A stretch of 64,000 nt of DNA from Bradyrhizobium iriomotense (lineage in GTDB: Bacteria; Pseudomonadota; Alphaproteobacteria; Rhizobiales; Xanthobacteraceae): contig NZ_BSOW01000013.1 of the NCBI RefSeq assembly GCF_030160715.1, positions 186,001 through 250,000 on the forward strand, written 5' to 3'. Positions 20,262 to 29,531 of this stretch are shown here, in pieces. Under the pieces are notes generated by a model, which was not told where the DNA came from, did not search any database, and saw nothing but the letters and a program-made list of their open reading frames with translations. The number at the start of each line of letters is the position of its first letter. Position 1 is the stretch's first letter. The position numbers and the translations under genes are program-made.

Positions 20262-20813
20262 ATGGACTCCTTCGAACTCAATAAAATCCTCGGTGCCATC
20301 CTCGGTACCTGCCTCGTCGTCCTGGTGACGAGCTTCACTGCCCAGGCGCTGTTTGCTGCGAAACCGCCGGAGAAGCCCGGTTTCGAGATCGCCGTGAAGG
20401 AAGCTGCCGGCCATGGCGCCGAAGGTGGCGCTGCCGCGGCGCCATCCGAGCCGATCGAGAAGCTGCTCCAGACCGCCTCCGTCGAGAAGGGCGCCTCCGC
20501 CGCCAAGAAGTGCGGCGCCTGCCACACCTTCGAGAAGGGCGGCCCGAATCGCGTCGGTCCGAACCTCTACGGCGTCGTCGGCCGCGCCCGTGCGTCCGAG
20601 GCCGGCTTCAACTATTCCGCCGCCATGAAGGCCAAGGGCGGCGAGTGGAGCATCGACGATCTCAACAAGTTCATCACCAACCCGAAGGGCTTCGTCTCGG
20701 GCACCGCGATGGGTTTTGCCGGCATCCCGAAGGATAGCGAGCGCGCCGACGTCATCGCCTATCTGAACAGCCTGGCCGACAGCCCGAAGCCGCTGCCGAC
20801 CGCGGCGAAGTAA
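20262..20813 (+). CDS. cycM: Membrane-anchored cytochrome c, CycM-like
   Basis: A 183-residue protein with an uncleaved N-terminal anchor (about residues 8-32), an Ala/Gly/Glu-rich linker, and a class I cytochrome c domain. Haem is bound by Cys84-x-x-Cys87-His88 (KCGACHTF), and Met150 (SGTAMGFAG) is the expected sixth ligand. It matches the design of CycM of Bradyrhizobium, which carries electrons from the bc1 complex to an aa3-type oxidase in the periplasm. The length fits. A strong hairpin terminator follows at 20843-20865. Confidence 0.93.
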   Translation: MDSFELNKILGAILGTCLVVLVTSFTAQALFAAKPPEKPGFEIAVKEAAGHGAEGGAAAAPSEPIEKLLQTASVEKGASAAKKCGACHTFEKGGPNRVGPNLYGVVGRARASEAGFNYSAAMKAKGGEWSIDDLNKFITNPKGFVSGTAMGFAGIPKDSERADVIAYLNSLADSPKPLPTAAK

Positions 20814-20842
20814 GATCGTCAAATAGATCGCGCTGACACGGC

Positions 20843-20865
20843 GGCCAGGCTCGAAAAGCCTGGCC
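20843..20865 (+). terminator. Intrinsic terminator after cycM
   Basis: The perfect 9-base stem GGCCAGGCT/AGCCTGGCC with a 5-base loop is followed by GTTTCCTTATCT. It lies 29 bases after the cycM stop codon. Confidence 0.75.
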
Positions 20866-21047
20866 GTTTCCTTATCTACCGCTTGTCTACCCCTTGGCCG
20901 CCTCGCAGCGTTGTTATCGGGGCGTTTCGCCGCAGCGAACCGCCCCCTTGGGCTTCCAAGATGAGGAAAAAGCAACATAATCGGTCGAAACCTTGCCGTA
21001 TATTGGGGCCTTAAAGGGGTAACCTCCTTCGAGACAGGGACGTTCAT

Positions 21048-22943
21048 TTGGCCATTACCCGACGCGATCTTCTGCTAGCCGGCGCTGCGACTGCTGCGCT
21101 CCCCGCCCTCGGTTCCGCCGCAGGTGTTCCGATTGTCAGTGCTGCTGAGGCGCAATCGGCCGGCGAGCTCCCCTGGCGCCACGGTCTCTCCCTGTTTGGC
21201 GACATCAAATATCCCGCCGATTTCAAGCGCTTCGATTATGTCAATCCGGACGCGCCCAAGGGCGGCGTCGCGCGCATGATCTCGATCGGCACCTTCGACA
21301 ATTTCAACATTGCGGTCGCCGGCATCAAAGGCGTGATCGCGCCGGCTGCCGGCCTGATCCACGAAACGCTGATGACGCGCGCGCAGGACGAGGTAGCGAC
21401 CCAGTATGGCGAGCTGGCCGAAGCCGCCCAGCATCCGGACGATTTCTCCTGGGTGATCTATCGCCTGCGCAAGGACGCGCGCTGGCACGACGGCAAGCCG
21501 GTGACGCCCGAGGACGTGATCTTCTCGCTGGAGACGCTGAAGAAGCATAGTCCGATGTACGGGTCTTACTACCGGCACGTGGTGAAAGCCGAGAAGGCCG
21601 GCGAGCACGACGTGAAGTTCACCTTCGATGGTCCCGGTAACCGCGAACTGCCGACCATCGTCGGCGAGCTCACGGTGCTGCCAAAGCACTGGTGGGAAGG
21701 CACTGACGCCCAGGGGCGCAAGCGCGACGTCGGCGCCACGACACTCGAGATTCCGCTTGGCTCAGGCCCATACCGGATCAAGGAATTCGTGGCGGGACGC
21801 TCGATCAAGCTCGAGCGGGTCAAGGACCATTGGGGCGCGAACCTGCCGAGCCAGATCGGGCAGAACAATTTCGACGAGCTGCGCTTCGAATTCTTCCGCG
21901 ACAACATCGTGGCCCTTGAAGCCTTCAAGGCCGACCAGGCCGACTGGATCGCGGAGAACTCCGCCAAGCAATGGGCGACCGCCTACGATTTTCCGGCCGT
22001 TGCGGACAAGCGGGTGGTCAAGGAAGAATTTCCGGTCAACGACTCCGGTCGCATGCAGGCCTTCGTGGTCAACACCCGGCGCGACCAGTTCAAGGACCCG
22101 CGCGTGCGGCGCGCCTTCAACTACGCTTTCGACTTCGAGGAGATGAACAAGCAGCTGTTCTTCGGCCAGTACAAGCGGATCAACAGCTACTTCGAGGGCA
22201 CGGAACTCGCCTGTTCCGGATTGCCGCAGGGCGAGGAGTTACAACTCCTCGAGGCACTGAAGGACAAGGTGCCCCCGGAAGTCTTCACCACGCCGTACCA
22301 GAATCCCGTCGGCGGCAATCCGGAAGCGGTGCGCGCCAACTTGCGCGAAGCGGCAAAGCTTCTGAAAGAGGCGGGCTTCGAGGTCCGCGACCACAAGCTG
22401 GTCGACGCGTCGGGCAAGGCTCTAACGGTTGAAATCCTGGTGCAGGATCCCTCGTCGGAACGCATCGCGCTGTTCTACAAGCCCTCGCTGGAGAGGATCG
22501 GCGTCAATGCATCCGTCCGCACCGTCGACGACGCGCAGTACCAGAATCGGCTGCGCAGCTTCGATTTCGATATGATCATCGACCAGTGGGGCGAGTCGCT
22601 CTCTCCGGGCAACGAGCAGCGCGAATTCTGGGGATCGCAGACGGCCGACGTGCCGGGTGCGCGCAACACCATCGGTATCAGGAATCCGGCCGTGGATGCC
22701 TTGATCGAGAAGGTGATCTTCGCCAAGGATCGCGCCGGTCTCGTCGCTGCCACGCACGCGCTCGATCGCGTGCTGCTGTGGAATTTCTACGTCGTGCCGC
22801 AGTTCACCTACGGCTTTTCGCGCTACGCAAGGTGGGATCGCTTTAGTCACGCCGAGCCGCTGCCGAAGTATGGACGGTCCGGCTTGCCGACGTTGTGGTG
22901 GTATGACGCGGAAAAGGCTGCCCGAATCGGAAAACGCTCTTGA
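21048..22943 (+). CDS. yejA: Peptide ABC transporter substrate-binding protein (YejA-like, copy 1)
   Basis: A 631-residue family 5 solute-binding protein (DppA/OppA/YejA type). It begins with a twin-arginine signal (TRRDLLLAGAATAALPAL) and would be exported folded to the periplasm. HGLSLFGDIKYPADFKRFDY and NPDAPKGG are the characteristic YejA N-terminal motifs. ARWHDGKPVTPEDVIFSLET is the family 5 signature. The start is TTG at 21048, the only codon that keeps the whole Tat signal. It is the first of five co-directional genes. Likely ligands are short peptides or peptide-like compounds, as with YejABEF. A second copy follows with a 4-base overlap. Confidence 0.88.
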   Translation: MAITRRDLLLAGAATAALPALGSAAGVPIVSAAEAQSAGELPWRHGLSLFGDIKYPADFKRFDYVNPDAPKGGVARMISIGTFDNFNIAVAGIKGVIAPAAGLIHETLMTRAQDEVATQYGELAEAAQHPDDFSWVIYRLRKDARWHDGKPVTPEDVIFSLETLKKHSPMYGSYYRHVVKAEKAGEHDVKFTFDGPGNRELPTIVGELTVLPKHWWEGTDAQGRKRDVGATTLEIPLGSGPYRIKEFVAGRSIKLERVKDHWGANLPSQIGQNNFDELRFEFFRDNIVALEAFKADQADWIAENSAKQWATAYDFPAVADKRVVKEEFPVNDSGRMQAFVVNTRRDQFKDPRVRRAFNYAFDFEEMNKQLFFGQYKRINSYFEGTELACSGLPQGEELQLLEALKDKVPPEVFTTPYQNPVGGNPEAVRANLREAAKLLKEAGFEVRDHKLVDASGKALTVEILVQDPSSERIALFYKPSLERIGVNASVRTVDDAQYQNRLRSFDFDMIIDQWGESLSPGNEQREFWGSQTADVPGARNTIGIRNPAVDALIEKVIFAKDRAGLVAATHALDRVLLWNFYVVPQFTYGFSRYARWDRFSHAEPLPKYGRSGLPTLWWYDAEKAARIGKRS

Positions 22944-24856
22944 GGAAGCTTTCGCGCATGGCGCAGCTTTCACGCCGGCACGTGCTTGGCCTCGGTGTCG
23001 GCGGCGCCGTGAGTGCATCTCTCGGCCGCTTCGCACGTGACGCTGCGGCCGCATCGGAGATGCCGGCCGAGATGCACGGCATCTCGGCGTTCGGCGATCT
23101 CAAATACGCTGCCGACTTTCACCATTTCGACTACGTCAATGTCGATGCGCCTAAGGGCGGTACGTTCTCGCTGATCCCGGCTATCCGCGCCTACAACCAG
23201 TCCTACTTCACCTTCAGCTCGCTCAACGCCTTCATCCTCAAAGGCGAGGGCGCGCAGGGCATGGACCTGACTTTCGTCTCGCTGATGGCGCACGCCGGCG
23301 ACGAGCCCGATGCAATGTACGGCTATGCCGCCAAATCGGTGCAGATCTCCCCCGACAAGCTCGCCTACCGCTACACGATCCGGCCCGAGGCGCGGTTTCA
23401 CGACGGCACGAAGCTGACCGCGCATGACGTCGCTTTCTCCATCAACACGCTGAAGGAGAAAGGCCATCCGCTGATCCAGTTGCAGATGCGCGACGTCAAA
23501 GGCGCCGCAGCGCTCGATGATGCGACCGTCGTGGTCAATTTTGCCGAGAGGCGCGCGCGCGACGTGCCGCTTTACGCGGCGGGCCTGCCGATCTTCTCAA
23601 AGGCCTATTACGCGACACGGCCGTTCGAGGAATCGTCGACCGATATTCCGCTGGGGTCAGGTCCGTACAAGGTCGCGAAATTCGAGATCAACCGCTACAT
23701 CGAGTTCGAGCGGGTGAAGGATTGGTGGGCGGCCGATCTTCCCGTCTGCCGCGGCATGAATAATTTCGACATCGTGCGCTACGAGTTCTACCGCGATCGC
23801 GACGTCGCCTTCGAGGGCTTTACCGGCAAGAACTATCTCTACCGTGAGGAATTCACCTCGCGCATCTGGGCGACGCGATACGATTTTCCGGCCGTCAAGG
23901 ACGGTCGCGTCAAGCGCGAACAGGTGCCGGACCGAACGCCATCGGGCGGTCAGGGCTGGTTCATGAACACCCGCCGCGACAAATTCAAGGATGTGAAAGT
24001 CCGCGACGCCATCAATTGCGCGTTTGACTTCGAGTGGACCAACAAGACCATCATGTACGGCGCCTATGCGCGCACAATCTCGCCGTTTCAGAACTCGGAC
24101 CTCGTCGCCCAGGGCATGCCCTCGGCGGAGGAGCTAAAACTGCTCGAGCCCTATCGTGGCCAGGTCCCCGACGAAGTCTTTGGCGAGCCCTATCTGCCGC
24201 CGGTGACGGACGGCTCAGGCCAGGACCGCACGCTGCTGCGCAAGGCGCAGCAGTTGCTCCAGGAGGCAAAGCTTCCGGTCAAGGACGGCAAGCGGCTGCT
24301 GCCGAACGGCGATGTCTTTACCGTCGAGTTCCTGATCGACGAGCCGTCGTTCCAGCCGCATCACGCGTCCTTCATCAAGAACCTGAACACGCTGGGGATC
24401 GAGGCCAGTCTGCGCGTGGTCGACGCCGTCCAGCATCGCGCGCGGGTCGAAGCGTTCGACTTCGACGTCGCGATTGAGCGCATCAGCATGACGCCGACGC
24501 CCGGTGACAGCCTGCGCACCTATTTCACCGCACAGGCCGCGGCGACGAAGGGATCCTATAATCTCGCCGGCGTCGCCAGCCCCGCGATCGATGCGCTGGT
24601 CGAGAAGGCGATGGCGGCCAATACGCGCGAGGAGTTGACCGTCGCCTGCCGCGCGATCGATCGCGTGTTTCGCGCCGGGCGCTATTGGGTGCCGCAATGG
24701 AACAATACCAGCCATCGGCTGGCCTATTGGGACATATTCGGCCATCCGAAGGAGTTGCCGCGCTACCAGCTCAGCGACTATTCCAGCGACGTCGGCGAGC
24801 GGACCCTCTGGTGGTTCGACGCTGCCAAGGCCGCTAAGCTCGATCAGGCGAAGTAG
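22940..24856 (+). CDS. yejA: Peptide ABC transporter substrate-binding protein (YejA-like, copy 2)
   Basis: A 638-residue paralogue of the preceding protein, also with a twin-arginine signal (LSRRHVLGLGVGG) and the same landmarks: HGISAFGDLKYAADFHHFDY, DAPKGGTFS, and EARFHDGKLTAHDVAFSINT-like sequence. The start TTG at 22940 overlaps the upstream stop (TTGA); ATG 22958 is the alternative. The two copies have diverged a good deal, so this is an old tandem duplication, and they may feed one transporter with different ligands. It ends 3 bases before the yejB start. Confidence 0.87.
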   Translation: MRKLSRMAQLSRRHVLGLGVGGAVSASLGRFARDAAAASEMPAEMHGISAFGDLKYAADFHHFDYVNVDAPKGGTFSLIPAIRAYNQSYFTFSSLNAFILKGEGAQGMDLTFVSLMAHAGDEPDAMYGYAAKSVQISPDKLAYRYTIRPEARFHDGTKLTAHDVAFSINTLKEKGHPLIQLQMRDVKGAAALDDATVVVNFAERRARDVPLYAAGLPIFSKAYYATRPFEESSTDIPLGSGPYKVAKFEINRYIEFERVKDWWAADLPVCRGMNNFDIVRYEFYRDRDVAFEGFTGKNYLYREEFTSRIWATRYDFPAVKDGRVKREQVPDRTPSGGQGWFMNTRRDKFKDVKVRDAINCAFDFEWTNKTIMYGAYARTISPFQNSDLVAQGMPSAEELKLLEPYRGQVPDEVFGEPYLPPVTDGSGQDRTLLRKAQQLLQEAKLPVKDGKRLLPNGDVFTVEFLIDEPSFQPHHASFIKNLNTLGIEASLRVVDAVQHRARVEAFDFDVAIERISMTPTPGDSLRTYFTAQAAATKGSYNLAGVASPAIDALVEKAMAANTREELTVACRAIDRVFRAGRYWVPQWNNTSHRLAYWDIFGHPKELPRYQLSDYSSDVGERTLWWFDAAKAAKLDQAK

Positions 24857-24859
24857 CTC

Positions 24860-25969
24860 ATGAGCGCCTATATCGCCCGCCGCATTCTCCTGATGATCCC
24901 GACGCTGCTCGGGATCCTCTTCATTTCCTTCGTGGTGGTGCAATTCGCGCCGGGCGGCCCTGTGGAGCGCGTGATCGCGCAGCTCTCCGGCGCCGACACC
25001 GGCGGCACCTCGCGCATCTCGGGCGGCGGCGACTTCGCGCAGCGTGCGCCGGGACAGGTCGGCGCCGGCGGCGACGCCGTCAACTCGAAATACCGCGGCG
25101 CGCAGGGGCTCGATCCAGAATTCATCAAGAAGCTGGAAAAGCAGTTCGGCTTCGACAAGCCGGCGCCCGAGCGGTTCGCGCTGATGGTCTGGAATTTCGC
25201 GCGGTTCGATTTCGGCACCAGCTACTTCCGCACCGTCAGCGTCATTCAGCTCATCAAGGAGAAGCTGCCGGTCTCGATCTCGCTCGGCATCTGGCTGACG
25301 CTGATGACGTATCTGATCTCGATACCGCTGGGCATTCGCAAGGCGGTCAAGGACGGCGCGCGGTTCGACACCTGGACGTCGGCGGTGATCGTGCTCGGCT
25401 ACGCGATCCCGGGCTTCCTGTTCGCGATCCTCCTGATCATCCTGTTCGCCGGCGGCTCGTTCTTCAACTGGTTCCCGCTGCGCGGGCTGACGTCGGACGG
25501 CTGGTCGCAATTCCCCTGGTACTGGAAGATCCTCGACTATTTCTGGCACCTGACCTTGCCGCTGATCTCGATGGCGCTCGGTGCGTTCGCGACCATGACG
25601 TTTCTCACCAAGAACTCGTTCCTGGACGAGATCCGCAAGCAATACGTCATGACCGCCCGGGCCAAGGGCTGTACCGAGCGCCAGGTGCTCTACGGCCACA
25701 TCTTCCGCAACGCCATGCTGATCGTGATCGCGGGTTTCCCCGGCGCCTTCATCAGCGCCTTCTTCTCCGGCTCGCTCCTGATCGAGACCATCTTCTCGCT
25801 GGACGGGCTTGGGCTGCTCGGTTTCGAGAGCGTTCTCAACCGTGATTATCCCGTCGTGTTCGGCACGCTGTACATCTTTTCGCTGATGGGTCTCGTGGTC
25901 AATCTGATCTCCGATCTGACCTATATGTGGATCGATCCCCGGATCGATTTCGAGGCGCGGGAGGTCTGA
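24860..25969 (+). CDS. yejB: Peptide ABC transporter permease YejB
   Basis: A 369-residue inner-membrane permease with about six helices. The first, IARRILLMIPTLLGILFISF, is the usual start of DppB/OppB/YejB. The long hydrophilic insert after residue 35 (GADTGGTSRISGGGDFAQRA) is typical of the YejB branch. The EAA loop is ARAKGCTERQVLYGHIFRNA, which docks on the ATPase. Its stop overlaps the yejE start by one base (TGATG). Confidence 0.93.
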   Translation: MSAYIARRILLMIPTLLGILFISFVVVQFAPGGPVERVIAQLSGADTGGTSRISGGGDFAQRAPGQVGAGGDAVNSKYRGAQGLDPEFIKKLEKQFGFDKPAPERFALMVWNFARFDFGTSYFRTVSVIQLIKEKLPVSISLGIWLTLMTYLISIPLGIRKAVKDGARFDTWTSAVIVLGYAIPGFLFAILLIILFAGGSFFNWFPLRGLTSDGWSQFPWYWKILDYFWHLTLPLISMALGAFATMTFLTKNSFLDEIRKQYVMTARAKGCTERQVLYGHIFRNAMLIVIAGFPGAFISAFFSGSLLIETIFSLDGLGLLGFESVLNRDYPVVFGTLYIFSLMGLVVNLISDLTYMWIDPRIDFEAREV

Positions 25970-27147
25970 TGACGGTCACCGCACCCACCCCGATCGAGAC
26001 CACGACCAGATCGCCGCTCGGCGAGGCCGTGCCGATCACACGCAAGGCCTTCGAACCTTCGCCGCTCAATCGCCGGCGCTGGCAGAACTTCAAGGCCAAC
26101 AGACGCGGCTACTGGTCGTTCTGGATCTTCATGGTCCTGTTCGTGGTCTCGCTGTTCGCGGAACTGATCGCCAACGACCGGCCGTTCATGATCAAGTTCG
26201 ACGGCCGTCTCTACTGGCCCGCCTTCGTCACCTATTCGGAGACCACCTTCGGCGGCGATTTCGAAACCGCGGCCGACTATCGCGATCCCTACTTGCAGAA
26301 GCTGATCAAGGACAAGGGCGGCCTGATCGTCTGGCCGCTGATCCGCTATTCCTACGACACTCACAATCTCGACCTGCCGACGCCCGCGCCGTCGCCGCCG
26401 ACCTGGATGCTGACGGAGGCGCAATGCAAGCCGGTGGTGGAGAAGAAGGGCCTGAAGAGCTGCCGCGATCTCGAATACAACTGGCTCGGCACCGACGACC
26501 AGGGCCGCGACGTGGTCGCGCGGCTGATCTACGGCTTCCGCATCTCGGTGCTGTTCGGCCTGATCCTGACCATCGTGTCGTCCGTCATCGGCATCATCGC
26601 CGGCGGCGTGCAGGGCTATTTCGGCGGCTGGATCGATCTGTCGTTCCAGCGCTTCATCGAGATCTGGAATGCGATTCCCTATCTCTATCTGCTGCTCATC
26701 ATATCGGCGGTGCTCCCTCCGGGCTTCTTCATCCTGCTTGGCATCATGGTGCTGTTCCACTGGGTGGCGCTGGTCGGCCTCGTGCGCGCGGAATTTTTGC
26801 GCGGGCGTAATTTCGAATACATCCAGGCTGCGCGGGCGCTCGGAGTCTCCAATGCCGTGATCATGTTCCGCCACCTGCTGCCGAATGCCATGGTCGCGAC
26901 GATGACGTTCCTGCCGTTCATCGTCTCCTCGTCGGTGATGACGCTGACGGCCCTCGACTTCCTGGGCTTCGGCCTGCCGCCCGGCTCGCCGTCGCTCGGC
27001 GAAATGTTGGCGCAGGCCAAGGCCAACGTGCAGGCGCCGTGGCTTGGTTTCTCCGGCTTCTTCGCCGTTGCGATCATGCTGTCGCTCTTGATCTTCACCG
27101 GCGAAGCGGTGCGCGACGCCTTCGATCCGCGCAAGACGTTCAGGTAG
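25969..27147 (+). CDS. yejE: Peptide ABC transporter permease YejE
   Basis: A 392-residue permease. The N-terminal cytoplasmic segment PLNRRRWQNFKANRRGYWSF leads into the first helix. A periplasmic loop of about 100 residues follows, and then the DppC-type domain with NWLGTDDQGRDVVARLIYGF and the EAA loop ARALGVSNAVIMFRHLLPNA. The start is ATG 25969 (MTVTAPTPIE), overlapping the yejB stop. It pairs with YejB to form the channel. Confidence 0.93.
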   Translation: MTVTAPTPIETTTRSPLGEAVPITRKAFEPSPLNRRRWQNFKANRRGYWSFWIFMVLFVVSLFAELIANDRPFMIKFDGRLYWPAFVTYSETTFGGDFETAADYRDPYLQKLIKDKGGLIVWPLIRYSYDTHNLDLPTPAPSPPTWMLTEAQCKPVVEKKGLKSCRDLEYNWLGTDDQGRDVVARLIYGFRISVLFGLILTIVSSVIGIIAGGVQGYFGGWIDLSFQRFIEIWNAIPYLYLLLIISAVLPPGFFILLGIMVLFHWVALVGLVRAEFLRGRNFEYIQAARALGVSNAVIMFRHLLPNAMVATMTFLPFIVSSSVMTLTALDFLGFGLPPGSPSLGEMLAQAKANVQAPWLGFSGFFAVAIMLSLLIFTGEAVRDAFDPRKTFR

Positions 27148-27150
27148 GCG

Positions 27151-28788
27151 ATGGACGCGATCAACCAGCCCCTGCTCAGCGTGCGCGACCTCTCGGTGGC
27201 CTTCCACCAGGGCGCGGGCACGACGCTCGCCGTCGACAAGGTATCGTTCCAGATCAAGCGCGGCGAATGCGTGGCGCTGGTCGGCGAGTCCGGCTCCGGC
27301 AAGTCGGTCAGCGCGCTTTCGGTCATGAAGCTGCTGCCTTATCCGAACGCCTCGCATCCCTCGGGAAGCATCCGCTTCAAGGGGCGCGAGATCCTGAACC
27401 TCTCGGAACAGGAGATGCGCGGGATCCGCGGCAGCGACATCTCCATCATCTTCCAGGAGCCGATGACCTCGCTGAATCCGCTGCACACGATCGAGGCGCA
27501 GATCGGCGAGATCATCCAGCTTCACAATCCGACCAGCAATGCGCTGGCGCGCAAGCGGACGCTGGAGCTGCTCGCCCAGGTCGGCATCCCCGATCCCGAG
27601 ACGCGGCTCGCGAGCTATCCGCATCAGCTCTCGGGCGGCCAGCGCCAGCGCGTGATGATCGCGATGGCGCTCGCCAACGAGCCCGACCTGTTGATTGCGG
27701 ACGAGCCGACCACGGCGCTCGACGTCACCGTGCAGGCGCAGATCCTGGCGCTGCTCGCCGAGATCCGCTCGCGCCTCGGCATGAGCCTCTTGTTCATCAC
27801 CCATGACCTCGGCATCGTGCGCCGCATCGCCGACACCGTCTGCGTGATGAACGGCGGCAAGATCGTCGAGCAGGGGCCGGTCGAGCAGGTCTTCAACAGT
27901 CCCAAGCATCCCTATACCCGCGACCTGCTCGCGGCCGAGCCGAAGCCGGATCCCGCGCCGCCGCAGCCGAATGCGCCGGTCGTGATGTCGGCGGACGCGC
28001 TAAAAGTCTGGTTTCCGATCAAGCGTGGTTTCCTGCGCAAGACCGTCGGCCACATCAAGGCGGTCGACGGCGTCAGCGTCGCCGTGCGCAAGGGCGAGAC
28101 GCTCGGTGTCGTCGGCGAGTCCGGGTCCGGCAAGACCACGCTCGGGCTCGCGCTGTTGCGGCTGATCTCGTCGAACGGCCGCATCGTCTTCCTGGGGAAG
28201 GACATCCAGGGCCTGCGCTTCAAGGAGATGCGCCCGTTCCGCCGCGACATGCAGATCGTGTTCCAGGATCCGTTCGGCTCGCTCAGCCCGCGCATGTCGG
28301 TCGCCGACATCGTCGGCGAGGGCCTCTCGGTGCATCAGCCAAACCTGTCGCGCGAGGACCGCGAGGCGCGCGTCATCAAGGCGCTGGAGGATGTCGGTCT
28401 CAATCCGGAGACGCGCTTCCGCTATCCGCATGAGTTTTCCGGCGGCCAGCGCCAGCGCATCAGCATTGCGCGCGCGATCGTGCTCGAGCCCGATTTCGTC
28501 GTGCTGGACGAGCCGACCAGCGCGCTCGACATGCTGTTCCAGGCGCAGATGGTCGACCTCCTGCGCGAATTGCAGCGCAAGCGCGACCTGACCTACGTGT
28601 TCATCTCGCACGATCTGCGTGTCGTGGCCTCGCTCGCCAGCCATCTGATCGTGATGCGCGGCGGCAAGGTGGTCGAGGAAGGGCAGGCGGCGGAGCTCTT
28701 CAAGAACCCGAAGACCGACTACACGCGCGCGCTGTTCGCGGCGGCGTTCCGGCTGGAGACGGCGGGGAACGGGGCGGTGGCGACGTAG
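27151..28788 (+). CDS. yejF: Peptide ABC transporter ATPase YejF (two fused nucleotide-binding domains)
   Basis: A 545-residue protein with two complete ABC ATPase halves, energising the YejBE channel. The first half has Walker A GESGSGKS (about residue 46), signature LSGGQRQR (about 155) and Walker B LLIADEPT. The second has GESGSGKT (about 325), FSGGQRQR (about 430) and FVVLDEPTSALD. Each half ends with the family's HPYTRDLL-type motif (second copy DYTRALFAAAF). It is the last gene of the yejAABEF operon. The next gene is convergent. Confidence 0.94.
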   Translation: MDAINQPLLSVRDLSVAFHQGAGTTLAVDKVSFQIKRGECVALVGESGSGKSVSALSVMKLLPYPNASHPSGSIRFKGREILNLSEQEMRGIRGSDISIIFQEPMTSLNPLHTIEAQIGEIIQLHNPTSNALARKRTLELLAQVGIPDPETRLASYPHQLSGGQRQRVMIAMALANEPDLLIADEPTTALDVTVQAQILALLAEIRSRLGMSLLFITHDLGIVRRIADTVCVMNGGKIVEQGPVEQVFNSPKHPYTRDLLAAEPKPDPAPPQPNAPVVMSADALKVWFPIKRGFLRKTVGHIKAVDGVSVAVRKGETLGVVGESGSGKTTLGLALLRLISSNGRIVFLGKDIQGLRFKEMRPFRRDMQIVFQDPFGSLSPRMSVADIVGEGLSVHQPNLSREDREARVIKALEDVGLNPETRFRYPHEFSGGQRQRISIARAIVLEPDFVVLDEPTSALDMLFQAQMVDLLRELQRKRDLTYVFISHDLRVVASLASHLIVMRGGKVVEEGQAAELFKNPKTDYTRALFAAAFRLETAGNGAVAT

Positions 28789-28921
28789 CTTTGCCGGTTA
28801 TGCGTGCGACTTGTCCGCCGAAGAGCGTAGGCGGTAGCGCACCCGGAATCCTGAAAGGTCGCTTTTCGCAGATGAACGGGATTTTTGATCCGAAGCGGAC
28901 CTCCGGCCGTCCGCAAGCCAT

Positions 28922-29488
28922 TCATTTCCAGATTATAGATCTCTCAAAGCTGTCAAATTCCGCACGAGCTTCATCGCACGGCTTGTTCACAATGAATGCG
29001 AGATAAAGTTCCGCGTGTGGGGCACCATGGTAAAACCTTATGAATGAACATACTTCGACGGCCTTACCGTCATTGTCCCGGTTGAAGGCATCGGAATCCA
29101 GTTGCTCCTCAGTAATTCCATCCGGCCTGTGAACGGTATCATGGCGGTGCCACTTGCCTTCATCGACCATCCTGCGTCCGCCATCCCCAATGATGTCCGC
29201 AATCGAACTCTGCTTCATGCGTTCAAGCGCATTTCCCTTTGCGCGATCCGTATCGACGAATTGGTCGGCGTAATACATTATAATGAATGGCGGTTCTTCA
29301 GCCCTGATGCTTCCTAATATGGTGCCGATGTGGTCCGTTGATACGTGCCACATCTCACCAAACGTGACGGAAAACCCTCTCGTATCTATGGTAGTAGGTT
29401 CGTTCCCAAGACACGGCCGCGCGAGAAGCATGAGCGCTGTAACAAAACTCGCAATGAGTTTATGAGCAGTACTCGGTGTGGCAATCAT
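28922..29488 (-). CDS. Hypothetical secreted protein
   Basis: A 188-residue protein not recognised as a known family. It starts at ATG 29488 with a Sec-type signal (MIATPSTAHKLIASFVTALM, cleavage probably after CLG near residue 30). The rest is a soluble alpha/beta domain with FSVTFGEMWHVSTDHIG, PPFIIMYYADQF and AELYLAFIVNKPCDEARAEF, and ends FERSIIWK. The general pattern resembles small lipocalin- or PsbP-like secreted domains, but I would not assign one. Base composition is less GC-rich than its neighbours, which suggests a newer acquisition. It lies 43 bases downstream of the NlpC/P60 gene on the same strand. Confidence 0.7.
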   Translation of the reverse strand: MIATPSTAHKLIASFVTALMLLARPCLGNEPTTIDTRGFSVTFGEMWHVSTDHIGTILGSIRAEEPPFIIMYYADQFVDTDRAKGNALERMKQSSIADIIGDGGRRMVDEGKWHRHDTVHRPDGITEEQLDSDAFNRDNDGKAVEVCSFIRFYHGAPHAELYLAFIVNKPCDEARAEFDSFERSIIWK

Positions 29489-29531
29489 CTGACCATCTCT
29501 ACCGGCGCGTTCATCTTTGAGACGACGCGTT

